NCBI RefSeq assembly: GCF_000786105.1
Contig: NZ_JTEV01000010.1
Location: 155,234 to 219,233, forward strand
Reading direction: 5' to 3'
Source of the DNA: Bdellovibrio sp. ArHS
GTDB lineage: Bacteria > Bdellovibrionota > Bdellovibrionia > Bdellovibrionales > Bdellovibrionaceae
Length of the DNA stretch: 64,000 nt
Part shown: piece by piece, positions 52,827 to 62,175 of the stretch
Numbering within the stretch: position 1 is the first letter of the stretch
Layout of the letters: each line of letters begins with the position of its first letter
Position numbers and translations under genes: made by a program
The notes under the pieces: model-generated
Told to the model about the DNA's origin: nothing
Databases searched by the model: none
Seen by the model: the letters and a program-made list of their open reading frames with translations, nothing else

Positions 52827-54017
52827 ATGGAAAAGTATATTGTATTGATGGTACTGCTTTTCTCGTTTTCCGCGCAGGCAGGCGGGCCGAAGAAAGACGC
52901 CCGCTATGAACGTGGTTTACTGAAAAAAATTAAATGCTCCTATTCAGGAGTAAATCGGGCTCCAGCATCCAAGCCTCTTGAAAACGTCGTATTTGAGGAT
53001 CCGGCGAATACGGTCTGTGATCCTCTATCGCAAAATTCCGGCGCCACTCCGGACAGTGGTCTTTTGGGTAAATTAATTCTTAGAACGCCAGAGATGGGTA
53101 AAAAGATTTCTGGTGTCATGGACTATTACAACAAGGGGCAGAAACTAGACGCGAAGCTTTATTTTTCGGACGTGAATGTGCCTACAACTCCTTTCACGTC
53201 AGGTTTCAAAAATGTCAACGGTGACGTCTTAGTGGACGCCCAAGGCAATAAACTGATCGAACATTTTGCGATTGAATACACTTCTGTCTTAAAGCTGTCA
53301 GCGGCTGATAAAGAGGGGCACTATGAAATTGCCACACTGTCTGACGACGGCTCCCGTGTCTTTATTAAAGAGAACAACCAGTGGAACGAAATCATCAACA
53401 ATGATGGCGATCATTCCACGCGTATGGGGTGTGCTTTTCGTACCGTCGAATTGAAGCGTGATTCTGAAGTGCCTATCAAAATTCTTTATTATCAAGGACC
53501 TCGCTATCATATCGCGAATGTTCTGATCTGGAAGTATCATAAGAAGGCTCAATCTTGGAAAAATCCCAACCATCATTCACTTTGTGGTGTGTCCTCGAAC
53601 AACTACTTCTTCAATGCCAATAGCGGCAAGAAAATGCTGGCAATGAAGTTCTTGGAACAAACAGGTTGGTCTGTTATTGCTGCTGCTAACTACAAGATGC
53701 CGGCCCAGACCACAAATCCCTGTCCCGTGGAAGAACCTCCCGTTGAGCTGGCTTTGACAGACTTCCAGGTTGTTTCAGCGATGGCTCCTACCGCGGTTTT
53801 GAGTTGGAAAACGAATTTGCCGACGAACAGTCAGCTAAGAATTTTGAATGTCTATACGGGTGAAGAGATCCTTACGCCGTTGGATGCCAATCTGGTCACG
53901 GATCACACGGTCACACTAGATGGACTGGTTCATGGTATTTACTACCTGGCTCAGGCCATTTCCGAGGATAAGGATGGCCGTAAGGTGATAAGCTCCCAAA
54001 TTGTTCTATTGCCATAA
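52827..54017 (+). CDS. exported PA14/fibronectin-like protein
   Basis: A 396-residue exported protein; signal cleavage is likely after A-Q-A. The first part carries several cysteines. The central region, with YEIATLSDDGSRVFI, NNDGDHSTRM and VPIKILYYQGPRYHIANVLIWKY, matches the PA14 domain, a carbohydrate-binding barrel found in toxins and adhesins. From about residue 310 a fibronectin-type domain follows (ALTDFQVVSAMAPTAVLSWKTN, then DHTVTLDGLVHGIYYLAQAIS). Sugar binding on another cell surface is a reasonable guess. It sits between the fibre gene and a CHAT-like gene but has its own terminator. Confidence 0.72.
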   Translation: MEKYIVLMVLLFSFSAQAGGPKKDARYERGLLKKIKCSYSGVNRAPASKPLENVVFEDPANTVCDPLSQNSGATPDSGLLGKLILRTPEMGKKISGVMDYYNKGQKLDAKLYFSDVNVPTTPFTSGFKNVNGDVLVDAQGNKLIEHFAIEYTSVLKLSAADKEGHYEIATLSDDGSRVFIKENNQWNEIINNDGDHSTRMGCAFRTVELKRDSEVPIKILYYQGPRYHIANVLIWKYHKKAQSWKNPNHHSLCGVSSNNYFFNANSGKKMLAMKFLEQTGWSVIAAANYKMPAQTTNPCPVEEPPVELALTDFQVVSAMAPTAVLSWKTNLPTNSQLRILNVYTGEEILTPLDANLVTDHTVTLDGLVHGIYYLAQAISEDKDGRKVISSQIVLLP

Positions 54018-54034
54018 TTTATGGGTTTTCTAGT

Positions 54035-54067
54035 AAAGAAAGTGTCTAGTCTCTAGACACTTTCTTT
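54035..54067. terminator. 15-bp perfect hairpin between the PA14 gene and the CHAT-like gene
   Basis: A 15-base stem (54035-54049 with 54053-54067) and a 3-base loop. The stem ends in TTTCTTT on the plus strand, a possible terminator of the PA14 gene. The symmetry means it would also work on the other strand. Confidence 0.65.
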
Positions 54068-54173
54068 GAACTCTTGAAGTTCTTTCATCGCGGTGTCCGA
54101 CTTTGTCACCGCTTCTTTAGATGTCCCGAAGACTGTGATAATTAAGGCCTCTCTTTTACACGAGTGAGGTCTT

Positions 54174-55385
54174 ATGAATCTAAAGGTTTTTTTCGGTACC
54201 TTTCTGTGTCTTGCGGGATTTTGGACTCCGCAGGCGAAAGCCTATTTTATTGCCTCTGAACCAGCGACCATTCGCGCGGGAGTACCTACGGATGTCTTTG
54301 TCGCGGGCTTTGGTGCGGATCAAGGAAACCAGTTTCTAAAGGCCGCTATCTTAGCGGCCAAAGTTTCGCGGGATCGTTTTCCCGAGCGTCAGCGGGTGAT
54401 TATCAGCCCGGTCAACGAAAACTTTGAAGGGGAACGTGCGCAGCTTGCGAACGCTGGTTTCGGTTTTCGTAAAGCCGACAAAGATGACTTGGTGAAAGCA
54501 CGACTCATTCTTGCGATGAAGTACTTGAATGCTCCCTTGAGTTCACTTCAGTTCTTTGGCCATGCCAACACTTACAATGGCTTTCGTTTGCAGGACAAAA
54601 GAGATCGCATCAATCACGAAGATGAAGAGTTCGCGCAAATCGGAAGTCTTCTGGCTCCCAATGCCATTGTCGTTATCAACTCCTGCAATTCGGGTTGGTT
54701 GTTGGCACCTACAGGGGCAAAGTTGTGGCGTCGTCCTGTTTTCGGCAGTTTAACTTCGTCGGACTTCCACGAACCCATGAGTGACGGCTTGTGGTACGAG
54801 CACAATCCTGGTTCCTTTCCAGAGAATCTGACTCGCATTGGGCAAACGACCAGCGTGATTCGGGAAAGCTTGGACTGTGGGACGCGCAAGTGTCTTCGTC
54901 TTCGACCTGTGAATACGCCTTACTCCGATGACTTCGGGCGTTTCAGTAAAGGCCTGGGGTTTTACAAAGTGTTTTCACCTGTGGAAAGTCTGATCCCTCA
55001 GGCGTTGGTTCACTACACGTTGATAAGTCCGACAGTGACACCACTTTCCAAGCAGTCCTCACGCGAGGATATGATCAAAGCTGTCGTGGATTGGATGTGC
55101 CCGGTTGATAAAAGCAGTAAAAAACGCAATGCCTGTCGCGAGGCGATTGAAACGAGAGCCTATGAATCCAATAAAACACTCAATTTCTTTAGCGGTACTC
55201 CGATTGCTTGCGGCAACACAAGCTGCGCGACGATTGTGAAGTGTAATGTATTTAAAGCCGTCGTCGGCGCGGTTCCTTGTAAAACCGTTGACTTGGATGA
55301 CGTGAAGTCCACCGTGTTCAGCGACCAAATGAAACAGATAATGAAGGGACTGGATCTATTCGAGTCTGGACAGCTAAAGCTTTAG
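54174..55385 (+). CDS. exported caspase/CHAT-like protein with His-Cys pair
   Basis: A 403-residue protein with a signal peptide (cleavage after A-K-A). The core resembles clan CD cysteine peptidases: a first strand region VFVAGFGADQGNQFLKA, then hydrophobic-H in LQFFGHANTYNG (His130), then PNAIVVINSCNSGW with Cys171 in S-C-N-S-G. In CHAT and caspase domains the same order is a His after hydrophobic residues and a Cys after a strand. The 41-residue spacing fits. The C-terminal 150 residues are cysteine-rich and unrecognised. Peptidase activity is an inference; the role could be extracellular or in prey. Confidence 0.6.
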   Translation: MNLKVFFGTFLCLAGFWTPQAKAYFIASEPATIRAGVPTDVFVAGFGADQGNQFLKAAILAAKVSRDRFPERQRVIISPVNENFEGERAQLANAGFGFRKADKDDLVKARLILAMKYLNAPLSSLQFFGHANTYNGFRLQDKRDRINHEDEEFAQIGSLLAPNAIVVINSCNSGWLLAPTGAKLWRRPVFGSLTSSDFHEPMSDGLWYEHNPGSFPENLTRIGQTTSVIRESLDCGTRKCLRLRPVNTPYSDDFGRFSKGLGFYKVFSPVESLIPQALVHYTLISPTVTPLSKQSSREDMIKAVVDWMCPVDKSSKKRNACREAIETRAYESNKTLNFFSGTPIACGNTSCATIVKCNVFKAVVGAVPCKTVDLDDVKSTVFSDQMKQIMKGLDLFESGQLKL

Positions 55386-55408
55386 TCTTAGCAAAATTTT
55401 GCATAAAG

Positions 55409-55433
55409 AACGCAGCCACGAGCTGCGTTTTTT
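55409..55433 (+). terminator. Rho-independent terminator after the CHAT-like gene
   Basis: AACGCAGC (55409-55416) pairs with GCTGCGTT (55422-55429), followed by TTTT. Confidence 0.75.
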
Positions 55434-55436
55434 ATT

Positions 55437-55853
55437 TCAGCCCCCTGTCAGCCAGTACTGCAAAGGCTTTGTCACAAGGGTAATGAAAAATGCGGTTGAA
55501 GCCAGAACAGCGATGGCGCCGGTCTTCTTCTCGTTTGCCATAAAGACAAACCCAGCCAGTAAGTTAAGACTTAAATTGGCGATCAAACCGAAAAACCATA
55601 TCGACTGAGAAGTCTGGTAAGCCGAGTATAAAGTAAAAGCTTGAAGCACAAGAAAAATCCAAGCTATTTTTTTTATCTGGATTTTGCGCGCCAGGCGCGA
55701 CAGATTTAAGACACCCAGCCAGACAAAAAGACTCAAAAGAAAAATCAGAACATCACTGAATATCGAAACGGGATGCTGAAGCAAAGTGCGCACAAACAAG
55801 CCGAAGGTGCCGCATATTAAAATCAATAGAAGAATATGCATTGGATGTTTCAA
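55437..55853 (-). CDS. small four-helix membrane protein
   Basis: A 138-residue protein of four predicted membrane helices (near 5-22, 30-50, 60-85 and 90-130) with short loops and a basic patch RLARKIQIKKIAW between helices 2 and 3. No family was recognised. The TTG at 55853 is preceded by AAGGAG; the ATG at 55841 lacks a site. It lies 15 bases after the acyl-CoA synthetase gene in the same direction and is probably co-transcribed, but the link is positional only. Confidence 0.6.
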   Translation of the reverse strand: MKHPMHILLLILICGTFGLFVRTLLQHPVSIFSDVLIFLLSLFVWLGVLNLSRLARKIQIKKIAWIFLVLQAFTLYSAYQTSQSIWFFGLIANLSLNLLAGFVFMANEKKTGAIAVLASTAFFITLVTKPLQYWLTGG

Positions 55854-55868
55854 GCGCCCAAGGTCTCC

Positions 55869-57650
55869 TTAAGAGTAAAGTTCCTCGATCTGGTCCTTGA
55901 ATTTCTGATCCAAGACTTTACGTTTGACCTTTAAAGAAGGGGTGAGTTCGCCGCCTTCAATGGTAAACTCATTCGGAAGGACCGCGTACCTTTTTATGGT
56001 TTCATAGCTCGCCAGATGGGCATTGGCGTCGCTAACGGCTTTGCGAGCGATCTCTTGAACAAACGGGGAGTTCACCAAGGAATTCCAGTCTGCATAACTG
56101 ATGTTCTTTTCTTTGGCAAGATTCTCGACGGTCGGACGGTCTAAAGTGATCAGAGCAATAATGTATTTCTTTTGATCGCCGTGAATGTGCACATGCGCCA
56201 CATACGGAGACAGCTTCAGAAGACCATCCAGTTTTTGTGGAGCCACGTATTTCCCACCGGCTGTTTTAATAAGATCTTTCTTGCGATCGGTGATTTTTAA
56301 GTCGCCACCAGGAAGAATTTCGCCGATGTCCCCCGTATGAAACCAACCGTCTGTGAAAACCTCTTTGGTGGCTTCCGGATTGTTGTAGTATTCTTTCATG
56401 ACCTTATCGCTTTTAACCAGAATTTCGCCATCGTCCGCGATTTTAATTTTCACTTCACCGATGGGGCGTCCCACGGAACCGAAACGATAGTTGAAGGGCG
56501 TATTCACGGTCACCGCAGCGGTCGTTTCGGTCAACCCATAGCCTTCCAAAATCAAGATGCCCGCAGAGTGAAAGAAAAGCGCGATGTCTTTGGATATCGG
56601 AGCGCCGCCACTAATAGCAAAACGCAAACGACCGCCGAAAGCTTCAGTGATTTTTCCTAGGACAAGCTTGCGTGCCAATTCATATTTGAGCAACAAGTCC
56701 AAAGGTAAAATCTGCCCGCTGAGTTTGTATTCGCCCACTTGGCGTCCCACATCCAACGCCCAAGTGAAGACTTTCATTTTAAGAGGTTGAGTTTGCACTT
56801 GCGCCCAGATAGCTGCATAGATCTTTTCAAAAATACGCGGCACGGAAACCAGCAGCGTCGGCTTTATTTCCGTTAGATTACCACGGATTTTTTCCAGACT
56901 TTCCGCAAAGGCCATCGTGAAGCCAATATAAAGATGACCCCAATGTTCGATGCGGCCAAGAATATGGGCGTAAGGCAGAAAACTGAGCGTGACATCCTTT
57001 TCGTTAGCACCGGCGAATGGAAAAGCTTCAGAGACTTCACTGAATGCCTGAAGGTGGGTTAAGACCACGCCCTTGGGGCGCCCGGTTGTTCCGGAGGTGT
57101 ACAGTATTGTTGCCATGTCTTCCGGTTTTAAAGTTTCGCACGGTGTGCGATAGCAGTCGGGGTGCTTTTTCAGATAGGCCTCGCCCAACTCATGCATTCT
57201 TTTCCAGGTAACGGCCTCGGGATTCGGGCAGGTGTTTTCAAAGACGACAAGTTTTTCAACCAGGGGGCAATTGCTTTTAATAGATTCAAATGTTTTAAGC
57301 GGGCCCCGGCTTTCGCATATCAAAAGGCGTGCGCCACAATTATTCAAAATGAACTCCACGTCTTCGGCGGTGTTGTTTTGATAGATGGGAACCGTGATGG
57401 CTTTAATGCCAAAAATGGCCAAGTCTGTAACGGCCCATTCATAACGTGTATTGGCCATGATGGCGACGCGGTCGCCTTCTTTGACTCCTAAAGCTAAGAG
57501 GGCTGCACCAATATTTTCAATATCCCGGTAGTACTCTGCCCAGGATTTGGAATGCCAAGTATCTTTAATTTTAAACTTAACGGCCACGTGCTCAGGATTG
57601 CGACTGCGCATGGAAAGAATAGAATGTCCCAACGTGGTTGGCTTCGTCAT
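55869..57650 (-). CDS. fadD15-like: long-chain acyl-CoA synthetase (AMP-binding enzyme)
   Basis: Activates fatty acids to acyl-CoA with ATP via an acyl-AMP. The 593 residues show the P-loop LYTSGTTGRPKGVVLTH, the domain with GYGLTETTAA, GWFHTGDIGE and DRKKDLIKTAGGKYVAPQ, all in order and of normal length for the FadD15/FAA-like group. It has AGGAG 8 bases before the ATG. The Ser/Thr kinase gene lies 38 bases upstream in the same direction. It may feed acyl chains to lipid metabolism, including the operon at 42219-49235. Confidence 0.93.
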   Translation of the reverse strand: MTKPTTLGHSILSMRSRNPEHVAVKFKIKDTWHSKSWAEYYRDIENIGAALLALGVKEGDRVAIMANTRYEWAVTDLAIFGIKAITVPIYQNNTAEDVEFILNNCGARLLICESRGPLKTFESIKSNCPLVEKLVVFENTCPNPEAVTWKRMHELGEAYLKKHPDCYRTPCETLKPEDMATILYTSGTTGRPKGVVLTHLQAFSEVSEAFPFAGANEKDVTLSFLPYAHILGRIEHWGHLYIGFTMAFAESLEKIRGNLTEIKPTLLVSVPRIFEKIYAAIWAQVQTQPLKMKVFTWALDVGRQVGEYKLSGQILPLDLLLKYELARKLVLGKITEAFGGRLRFAISGGAPISKDIALFFHSAGILILEGYGLTETTAAVTVNTPFNYRFGSVGRPIGEVKIKIADDGEILVKSDKVMKEYYNNPEATKEVFTDGWFHTGDIGEILPGGDLKITDRKKDLIKTAGGKYVAPQKLDGLLKLSPYVAHVHIHGDQKKYIIALITLDRPTVENLAKEKNISYADWNSLVNSPFVQEIARKAVSDANAHLASYETIKRYAVLPNEFTIEGGELTPSLKVKRKVLDQKFKDQIEELYS

Positions 57651-57688
57651 GATGAAAACTCCTAGTTGCCTGTGTATAATGACGGAGA

Positions 57689-59629
57689 TTACTTCAAATA
57701 CAAGTCGACAATTTTTCGTTGATCTGTTGGCACTGTGACAGTGGTCTCAGCAGAAAGCCCGGTTGTCTTATTCACAGCTTGAATTTTTACTCCCACTTCG
57801 GCCTGGATCAGATAGGCATCGCCGCTGGGTTTGATATTAACAGGAACTCCGGCAATGCGAAGCTCTGGATTGGCGCCACCATTAACGATGTTAATAATCA
57901 CAGAGGCGACGCGGGGAAGCCTTTGCAGTGTGCCGTTAAAAGAATAGGCTTCATAAGTCGGAGTGATTGTTGTCACCAAGTCCGTATAACCTTCCTTCAC
58001 TAGGCGCAGGCTGAAAGGAGTGTTGGCTTTGACGGTTTTGCGGGCCGGCGTGAATTCTCCGGTATCAACACCGTCGATGACGACGCGAGCGCGGTCTGGG
58101 CTGCTATAGATAGTTACCGTGTATTCCGGAGACGTTGCCGCCATATCCAGTTGTTGAGTTCCACTGTTTTGCGCCGTGTTTGGCGTTCCTGGAGCCACGG
58201 CTGTCGCGCCCACCGCAGGAGCTTTCGGTGTTTTCTTCGCAATAAGATTGTTGTAAACCCACCATCCACCGACGATCAGGACCAAGCCGATGACGGCTTT
58301 CATCACCAGGCCCGTCATATCTTCTATGGATGAAGAAGACGCGGTTCTTGGAATCGAGGTGCGAGTCCCATTTTGTGAGATGCCAGAAGGTGTCCGTGTC
58401 ATCGTGCCCGTGCCAGCGTAAACGCCGGTCGCGGATGTACGAGTCTGTGTGATATTAGTATTGGTTTGTCCCGCCGCAGGCATCGCTGGTTTCGGGGGCG
58501 TCTTGAGGTTGTCCAGATTCACGCGAATGTCGGTCGACGTATCGATGTTTAGTTTTTCTTCGCTTTCATCGGGAACCGGCGCCTGTGGAAGAGCCCGAGC
58601 TTGGGTGCGCATGTCTGTCTGGGTCACCACAGTCTTATCATCAGGATTTGTGCCCTGAATTTTTGCGAACTCCACCAACTTGCGACGTTGCTCAAGAAAC
58701 GCCGCGGAAAATGCATTTTTCATGAAGACGCTAAAGTCGTGCGGAGAGAACTCCGGATACTGCGTATTTAAAAAGCGATTCAAATCACGGTGCAAGGCCG
58801 CCGCGGTTTGATAGCGAAGGCTTTTATCTTTCGCCAAAGCTTTATTGACAATTCTTTCCAGTTCCGGAGGAACAGAAGGATTGATCTTGCGGATGGACGG
58901 AACTTGGCATTCACGAATTTTACGAAGAATCGCCGCTTCACTGTTAGAAGTGAAAAGACGGTCGTTAGCCAAAAGTTCCCAAAGAACGATGCCCAAAGAA
59001 AAGATATCCGTGCGCGTGTCGATGGATTGTCCATCGGCCTGCTCGGGACTCATGTAACCGTATTTCCCTTTGAGGGTTCCGGCTTTGGTGGCTTCCAGTT
59101 GGGTTTCGGCTTTGGCGATACCGAAGTCGATAATTTTAACTTCGCCCTCAAAGCTGACCATGATGTTTTGGGGACTCATGTCACGATGAACGATGTTCAA
59201 AGGTTTGCCCGTCGTACCGTCTAGACAGCGGTGTGCGTGGTCCAAACCAGCGGCAACTTCTTTCATCATGTAGACGATTTGTTCAATCGTGAATTGTGTG
59301 TTGGATTTTTTTAGTTCATTCAGAATCTGGCGCAGGTTGCGTCCTTCGACGTATTCCATGACCAGGAAGAATTGACTTCTTTCAACCCCGAAGTCGTAGA
59401 TCGAGACAACGTTCCCGTGATTCAGATTCACGGCAATCTTCGCCTCTTCTTTAAACATCTCGATAAATTCTTGATGATCAGAGTATTGGGGGAGAATTCG
59501 TTTGATAGCGACAAACTTGTTGACGCCCACAGCACCCGTTGACTTAGATAGGTACACTTCCGCCATACCGCCGGCAGCGAGACGCTCTAGAAGGATGTAC
59601 TTACCAAACTGCTCTACGGATTGAGACAT
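57689..59629 (-). CDS. transmembrane Ser/Thr protein kinase with PEGA domain
   Basis: A 646-residue eukaryotic-like kinase. The N-terminal kinase domain (about 10-280) has the loop LLERLAAGGMAEVYLSK, VAIKRIL, the HRD loop HRDMSPQN, DFG in IIDFGIAK, and activation segment GKYGYMSPEQADG. A disordered Thr/Pro/Gln linker leads to one membrane helix (near 445-465, IGLVLIVGGWWVYNN). The periplasmic end holds a PEGA domain (YSSPDRARVVIDGVDTGEF), a surface-layer type fold, plus a second strand-rich module. It probably senses the envelope and phosphorylates cytoplasmic targets. It diverges from coaE. Confidence 0.92.
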   Translation of the reverse strand: MSQSVEQFGKYILLERLAAGGMAEVYLSKSTGAVGVNKFVAIKRILPQYSDHQEFIEMFKEEAKIAVNLNHGNVVSIYDFGVERSQFFLVMEYVEGRNLRQILNELKKSNTQFTIEQIVYMMKEVAAGLDHAHRCLDGTTGKPLNIVHRDMSPQNIMVSFEGEVKIIDFGIAKAETQLEATKAGTLKGKYGYMSPEQADGQSIDTRTDIFSLGIVLWELLANDRLFTSNSEAAILRKIRECQVPSIRKINPSVPPELERIVNKALAKDKSLRYQTAAALHRDLNRFLNTQYPEFSPHDFSVFMKNAFSAAFLEQRRKLVEFAKIQGTNPDDKTVVTQTDMRTQARALPQAPVPDESEEKLNIDTSTDIRVNLDNLKTPPKPAMPAAGQTNTNITQTRTSATGVYAGTGTMTRTPSGISQNGTRTSIPRTASSSSIEDMTGLVMKAVIGLVLIVGGWWVYNNLIAKKTPKAPAVGATAVAPGTPNTAQNSGTQQLDMAATSPEYTVTIYSSPDRARVVIDGVDTGEFTPARKTVKANTPFSLRLVKEGYTDLVTTITPTYEAYSFNGTLQRLPRVASVIINIVNGGANPELRIAGVPVNIKPSGDAYLIQAEVGVKIQAVNKTTGLSAETTVTVPTDQRKIVDLYLK

Positions 59630-59694
59630 GAAAACTTATTCCCCTTTGTGAGGTCTATCGGTAAAATAAAATCAATCCTTAAGGAGAATTGTCT

Positions 59695-60306
59695 ATGAAG
59701 TGGATAGGACTGACCGGAGGTATAGCTTGTGGCAAGAGCACCGTCAGCCGGGCGTTGAAAGATCACGCGATTCCGGTTGTGGATGCGGACGAAATTGCCA
59801 AAGAGGTCGTGAAGTCCGGTTCTCCTGGACTGAAGTCCGTGATCGATGTTTTCGGAAAGGACTTTCTTTCGTCTGATGGTTCCTTAGATCGTCGCAAATT
59901 AGGACAGCATGTTTTCGGCCATCCCGAACTTTTACATCGCCTGGAAGGAATTTTACATCCTCTGATTCGTGAAGAGACCCGGCGACGACGACGTCTGCTG
60001 GAAGAGATGAATCATCCGGTCGCCATTTATGACATCCCTTTGCTTTTTGAAACAAAAGCGCGCGATCAATTCGATGCGGTGATCGTGGTCTCTTGCACAA
60101 AAGAACAGCAAAAAGAGCGATTGCGTCGTCGACAAAATTGGACTGATGATGAAATCGATATGCGCATTGCTTCGCAGATTCCCATTCAGTTTAAAGAGCA
60201 ACATGCGGACTTTGTTCTTCATAACAATCGCGATGAACAGCACCTGCTGAAAGAAATCGAAAGACTTCTAGCGTGGTTGAAGACATTGACGCCGGAACCT
60301 ACTTAA
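59695..60306 (+). CDS. coaE: dephospho-CoA kinase
   Basis: Last step of coenzyme A synthesis, phosphorylating the ribose 3' hydroxyl. The 203 residues begin with the P-loop GLTGGIACGKSTVSR (Walker lysine at residue 14), followed by DADEIAKEVV, RRKLGQHVF, HPLIREE and DIPLLFE, the family segments in order. ATG 59695 is chosen because AAGGAG lies 8 bases upstream; a TTG at 59689 is too near the site. Its end overlaps the barrel gene on the other strand by 4 bases. Confidence 0.95.
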   Translation: MKWIGLTGGIACGKSTVSRALKDHAIPVVDADEIAKEVVKSGSPGLKSVIDVFGKDFLSSDGSLDRRKLGQHVFGHPELLHRLEGILHPLIREETRRRRRLLEEMNHPVAIYDIPLLFETKARDQFDAVIVVSCTKEQQKERLRRRQNWTDDEIDMRIASQIPIQFKEQHADFVLHNNRDEQHLLKEIERLLAWLKTLTPEPT

Positions 60307-60866
60307 AAAGTGAAGTTATAACCGAACTGAGCGAAGAGATCCGGCCCCGTCACAGCGACACCAACACCAAATTCTGTGGTGAACGCATTTCCCAATCCCA
60401 CCGACGCTCGGGCCCGCCAACGACGAATTTCCACGAGCCCCGCCAATTCATCAGTGCCTTTTAGATAGAGATTTGCGGAAGCTCTTAGATAGGGATTGAA
60501 TCTGTCATCAGGGCAACAATACCAACGGTAGCCTGCTCCCAACCCAACAAAGTTCGCGGTATTCACGGCGACTTCATAATCCCAATAGATCGAGTCGTCT
60601 TGAAGAGGAATAAAGCGTAACGAAAGCAAAGGGCCTTGAGTCCACTCATCACTTTCCAAATAGTTGCCACCGGCAAAACCCAAAGCAGCTCCCAACAAAA
60701 ACGTGGGCGGCGAATCACGCAATTCCGGATCGCGAATATCGAGCATAGGATCTGCCTCCGCATTCAAGGGTTGCGTTTCTAAAGTCGTGGTTGTTTGTGG
60801 AGCGGCCGCACTGAAAAGGGGGCTCACGACCAAGGTCAAAAAAAGAAGAGAAAGAAGAACTCGCAT
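60303..60866 (-). CDS. small outer-membrane barrel-like protein
   Basis: A 187-residue exported protein with signal cleavage near S-A-A-A. After a short Thr-rich spacer it is made of alternating strands (FLLGAALGFAGGNYL, LLSLRFIPLQDDSIYWDYEV, GLGAGYRWYCCPDDRFNPYLR) and ends in FAQFGYNFTF with terminal Phe, as expected of a barrel folded by the BAM complex. The paired cysteines are in a turn, possibly a disulfide. No family was recognised. It diverges from the 60923 gene. Confidence 0.65.
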   Translation of the reverse strand: MRVLLSLLFLTLVVSPLFSAAAPQTTTTLETQPLNAEADPMLDIRDPELRDSPPTFLLGAALGFAGGNYLESDEWTQGPLLSLRFIPLQDDSIYWDYEVAVNTANFVGLGAGYRWYCCPDDRFNPYLRASANLYLKGTDELAGLVEIRRWRARASVGLGNAFTTEFGVGVAVTGPDLFAQFGYNFTF

Positions 60867-60922
60867 AAGACAAAGTATAAATTACGACTACAATCATTGT
60901 TAACAAATTTGGAGGCAAATTT

Positions 60923-62104
60923 ATGTCGAACCGGGGATTCCTCTTCCTCTCGGGACTTTTTGCGCTGTTAACTGGACCCGTTGTCCAGGCGGAAAGTATC
61001 AGCACTACGATCCATCATCACTATCAAGCTCCGCGTGCCTTGGGGATGGGCGACGCCTTTGTCGCTGTGGCTAATGACTATTCTGCGATTTTTTACAACC
61101 CGGCAGGGTTGGCACGACGAGACGACGGACAGGTCAATTTGTCTTTAAGTGCCGCTGGCACGCCGGGAGCGATGGACTTTTACGATGAGTATTCGCAGAT
61201 CGAGTCATCCAATCAATCTGAAACGGACAAGCAGACAGCCTATTTACAACTGATTCAGAAGCACTATGGCGACGTGTACTCATTAAGACTCGCGCCTTTG
61301 GAAGGCGTTTGGGTTCGTCCTAACTGGGGTATGGCCTTAATCCCGATGGATGTCAGTGTTGAAATGGCGATGCATCAGCAGGTGGGACCGACATTGAATG
61401 CGACGGTGTATGCGGACACGACTTTAGGTCTGGCATATGCCGACGATCTTCATTGGTTCGATTTTGGACGTTTTTCTTGGGGCGTAACTGGAAAATTCGT
61501 CAATCGTGGTTTTTTTAGTAAGCCGATCAGTGCCACAGACTTGGCGGCAAGTAGCGAGATTGTGGCAAAAGAGGATCTGCTTGAAGGTTACACCGTGGAT
61601 GCGGATCTGGGAGTTCTATGGACGCCCGAGCTTCCAGACTCTGGCCTCTGGTCGTTATTGCGTTTGGCCCATCCTACTTTTGGTGCTGTGGTAAGAAATG
61701 TCGCTGAAACCGGTTTTGGACAGTCGATGCAACTGGTGAACAAAGAAAAACAAAATGGCACACCCGAAAAACTTTACCGTGTCTTCGACCTGGGCTCGCG
61801 CTGGGAGTATCCCTCGATGTGGATCTTTGGCGGCCGGGGTGTCTTGGATGTCAGAGATCTAGGACATCCGGACTTCACTTGGCGGAAAGGCATCCATCTG
61901 GGCTTCGAATTTGATTGGACAGTCACCAGTTGGTGGAAAGGCCAGTATCGCGTGGGAATGAGTCAGGGATTTTGGACGGCGGGTCTTTCGGCAGAGCTGG
62001 GCATCTTTAACCTTGATGTTGTCTCTTATGCCGATGATGTGGGAACCCGAAATACCCCGATTGAAAGCCGCGTTTATGCGACACGATTGAATCTGGATTT
62101 TTAA
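60923..62104 (+). CDS. outer-membrane barrel protein, PorV/FadL-like
   Basis: A 393-residue exported barrel protein. After the signal (cleavage near V-Q-A) comes HYQAPRALGMGDAFVAVANDYSAIFYNPAGLA, the ALGMG...NPAG pattern of the PorV/FadL/UPF0164 group, which transport or bind hydrophobic compounds or act as secretion shuttles. The rest is aromatic-rich strands ending in YATRLNLDF with terminal Phe. Which substrate it handles is unknown. A bidirectional terminator follows. Confidence 0.75.
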   Translation: MSNRGFLFLSGLFALLTGPVVQAESISTTIHHHYQAPRALGMGDAFVAVANDYSAIFYNPAGLARRDDGQVNLSLSAAGTPGAMDFYDEYSQIESSNQSETDKQTAYLQLIQKHYGDVYSLRLAPLEGVWVRPNWGMALIPMDVSVEMAMHQQVGPTLNATVYADTTLGLAYADDLHWFDFGRFSWGVTGKFVNRGFFSKPISATDLAASSEIVAKEDLLEGYTVDADLGVLWTPELPDSGLWSLLRLAHPTFGAVVRNVAETGFGQSMQLVNKEKQNGTPEKLYRVFDLGSRWEYPSMWIFGGRGVLDVRDLGHPDFTWRKGIHLGFEFDWTVTSWWKGQYRVGMSQGFWTAGLSAELGIFNLDVVSYADDVGTRNTPIESRVYATRLNLDF

Positions 62105-62124
62105 AAGGCTGGATTAAAGAAAAT

Positions 62125-62153
62125 AAAAAAGGCTTCCTTGGGAAGCCTTTTTT
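62125..62153. terminator. bidirectional terminator between convergent genes
   Basis: AAAAAAGGCTTCC (62125-62137) and GGAAGCCTTTTTT (62141-62153) form a perfect 13-base stem with a 3-base loop. Confidence 0.88.
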
Positions 62154-62175
62154 GTTTTACTAAGCATGTGAAAAA

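Noticed and set aside
54053..54139. short minus-strand frame reading like a helical protein tail (ending K-E-S-V) that stops in the 15-bp hairpin
   Set aside because: Too short, no clear start or ribosome-binding site; coding-like appearance may be chance or a decayed remnant.
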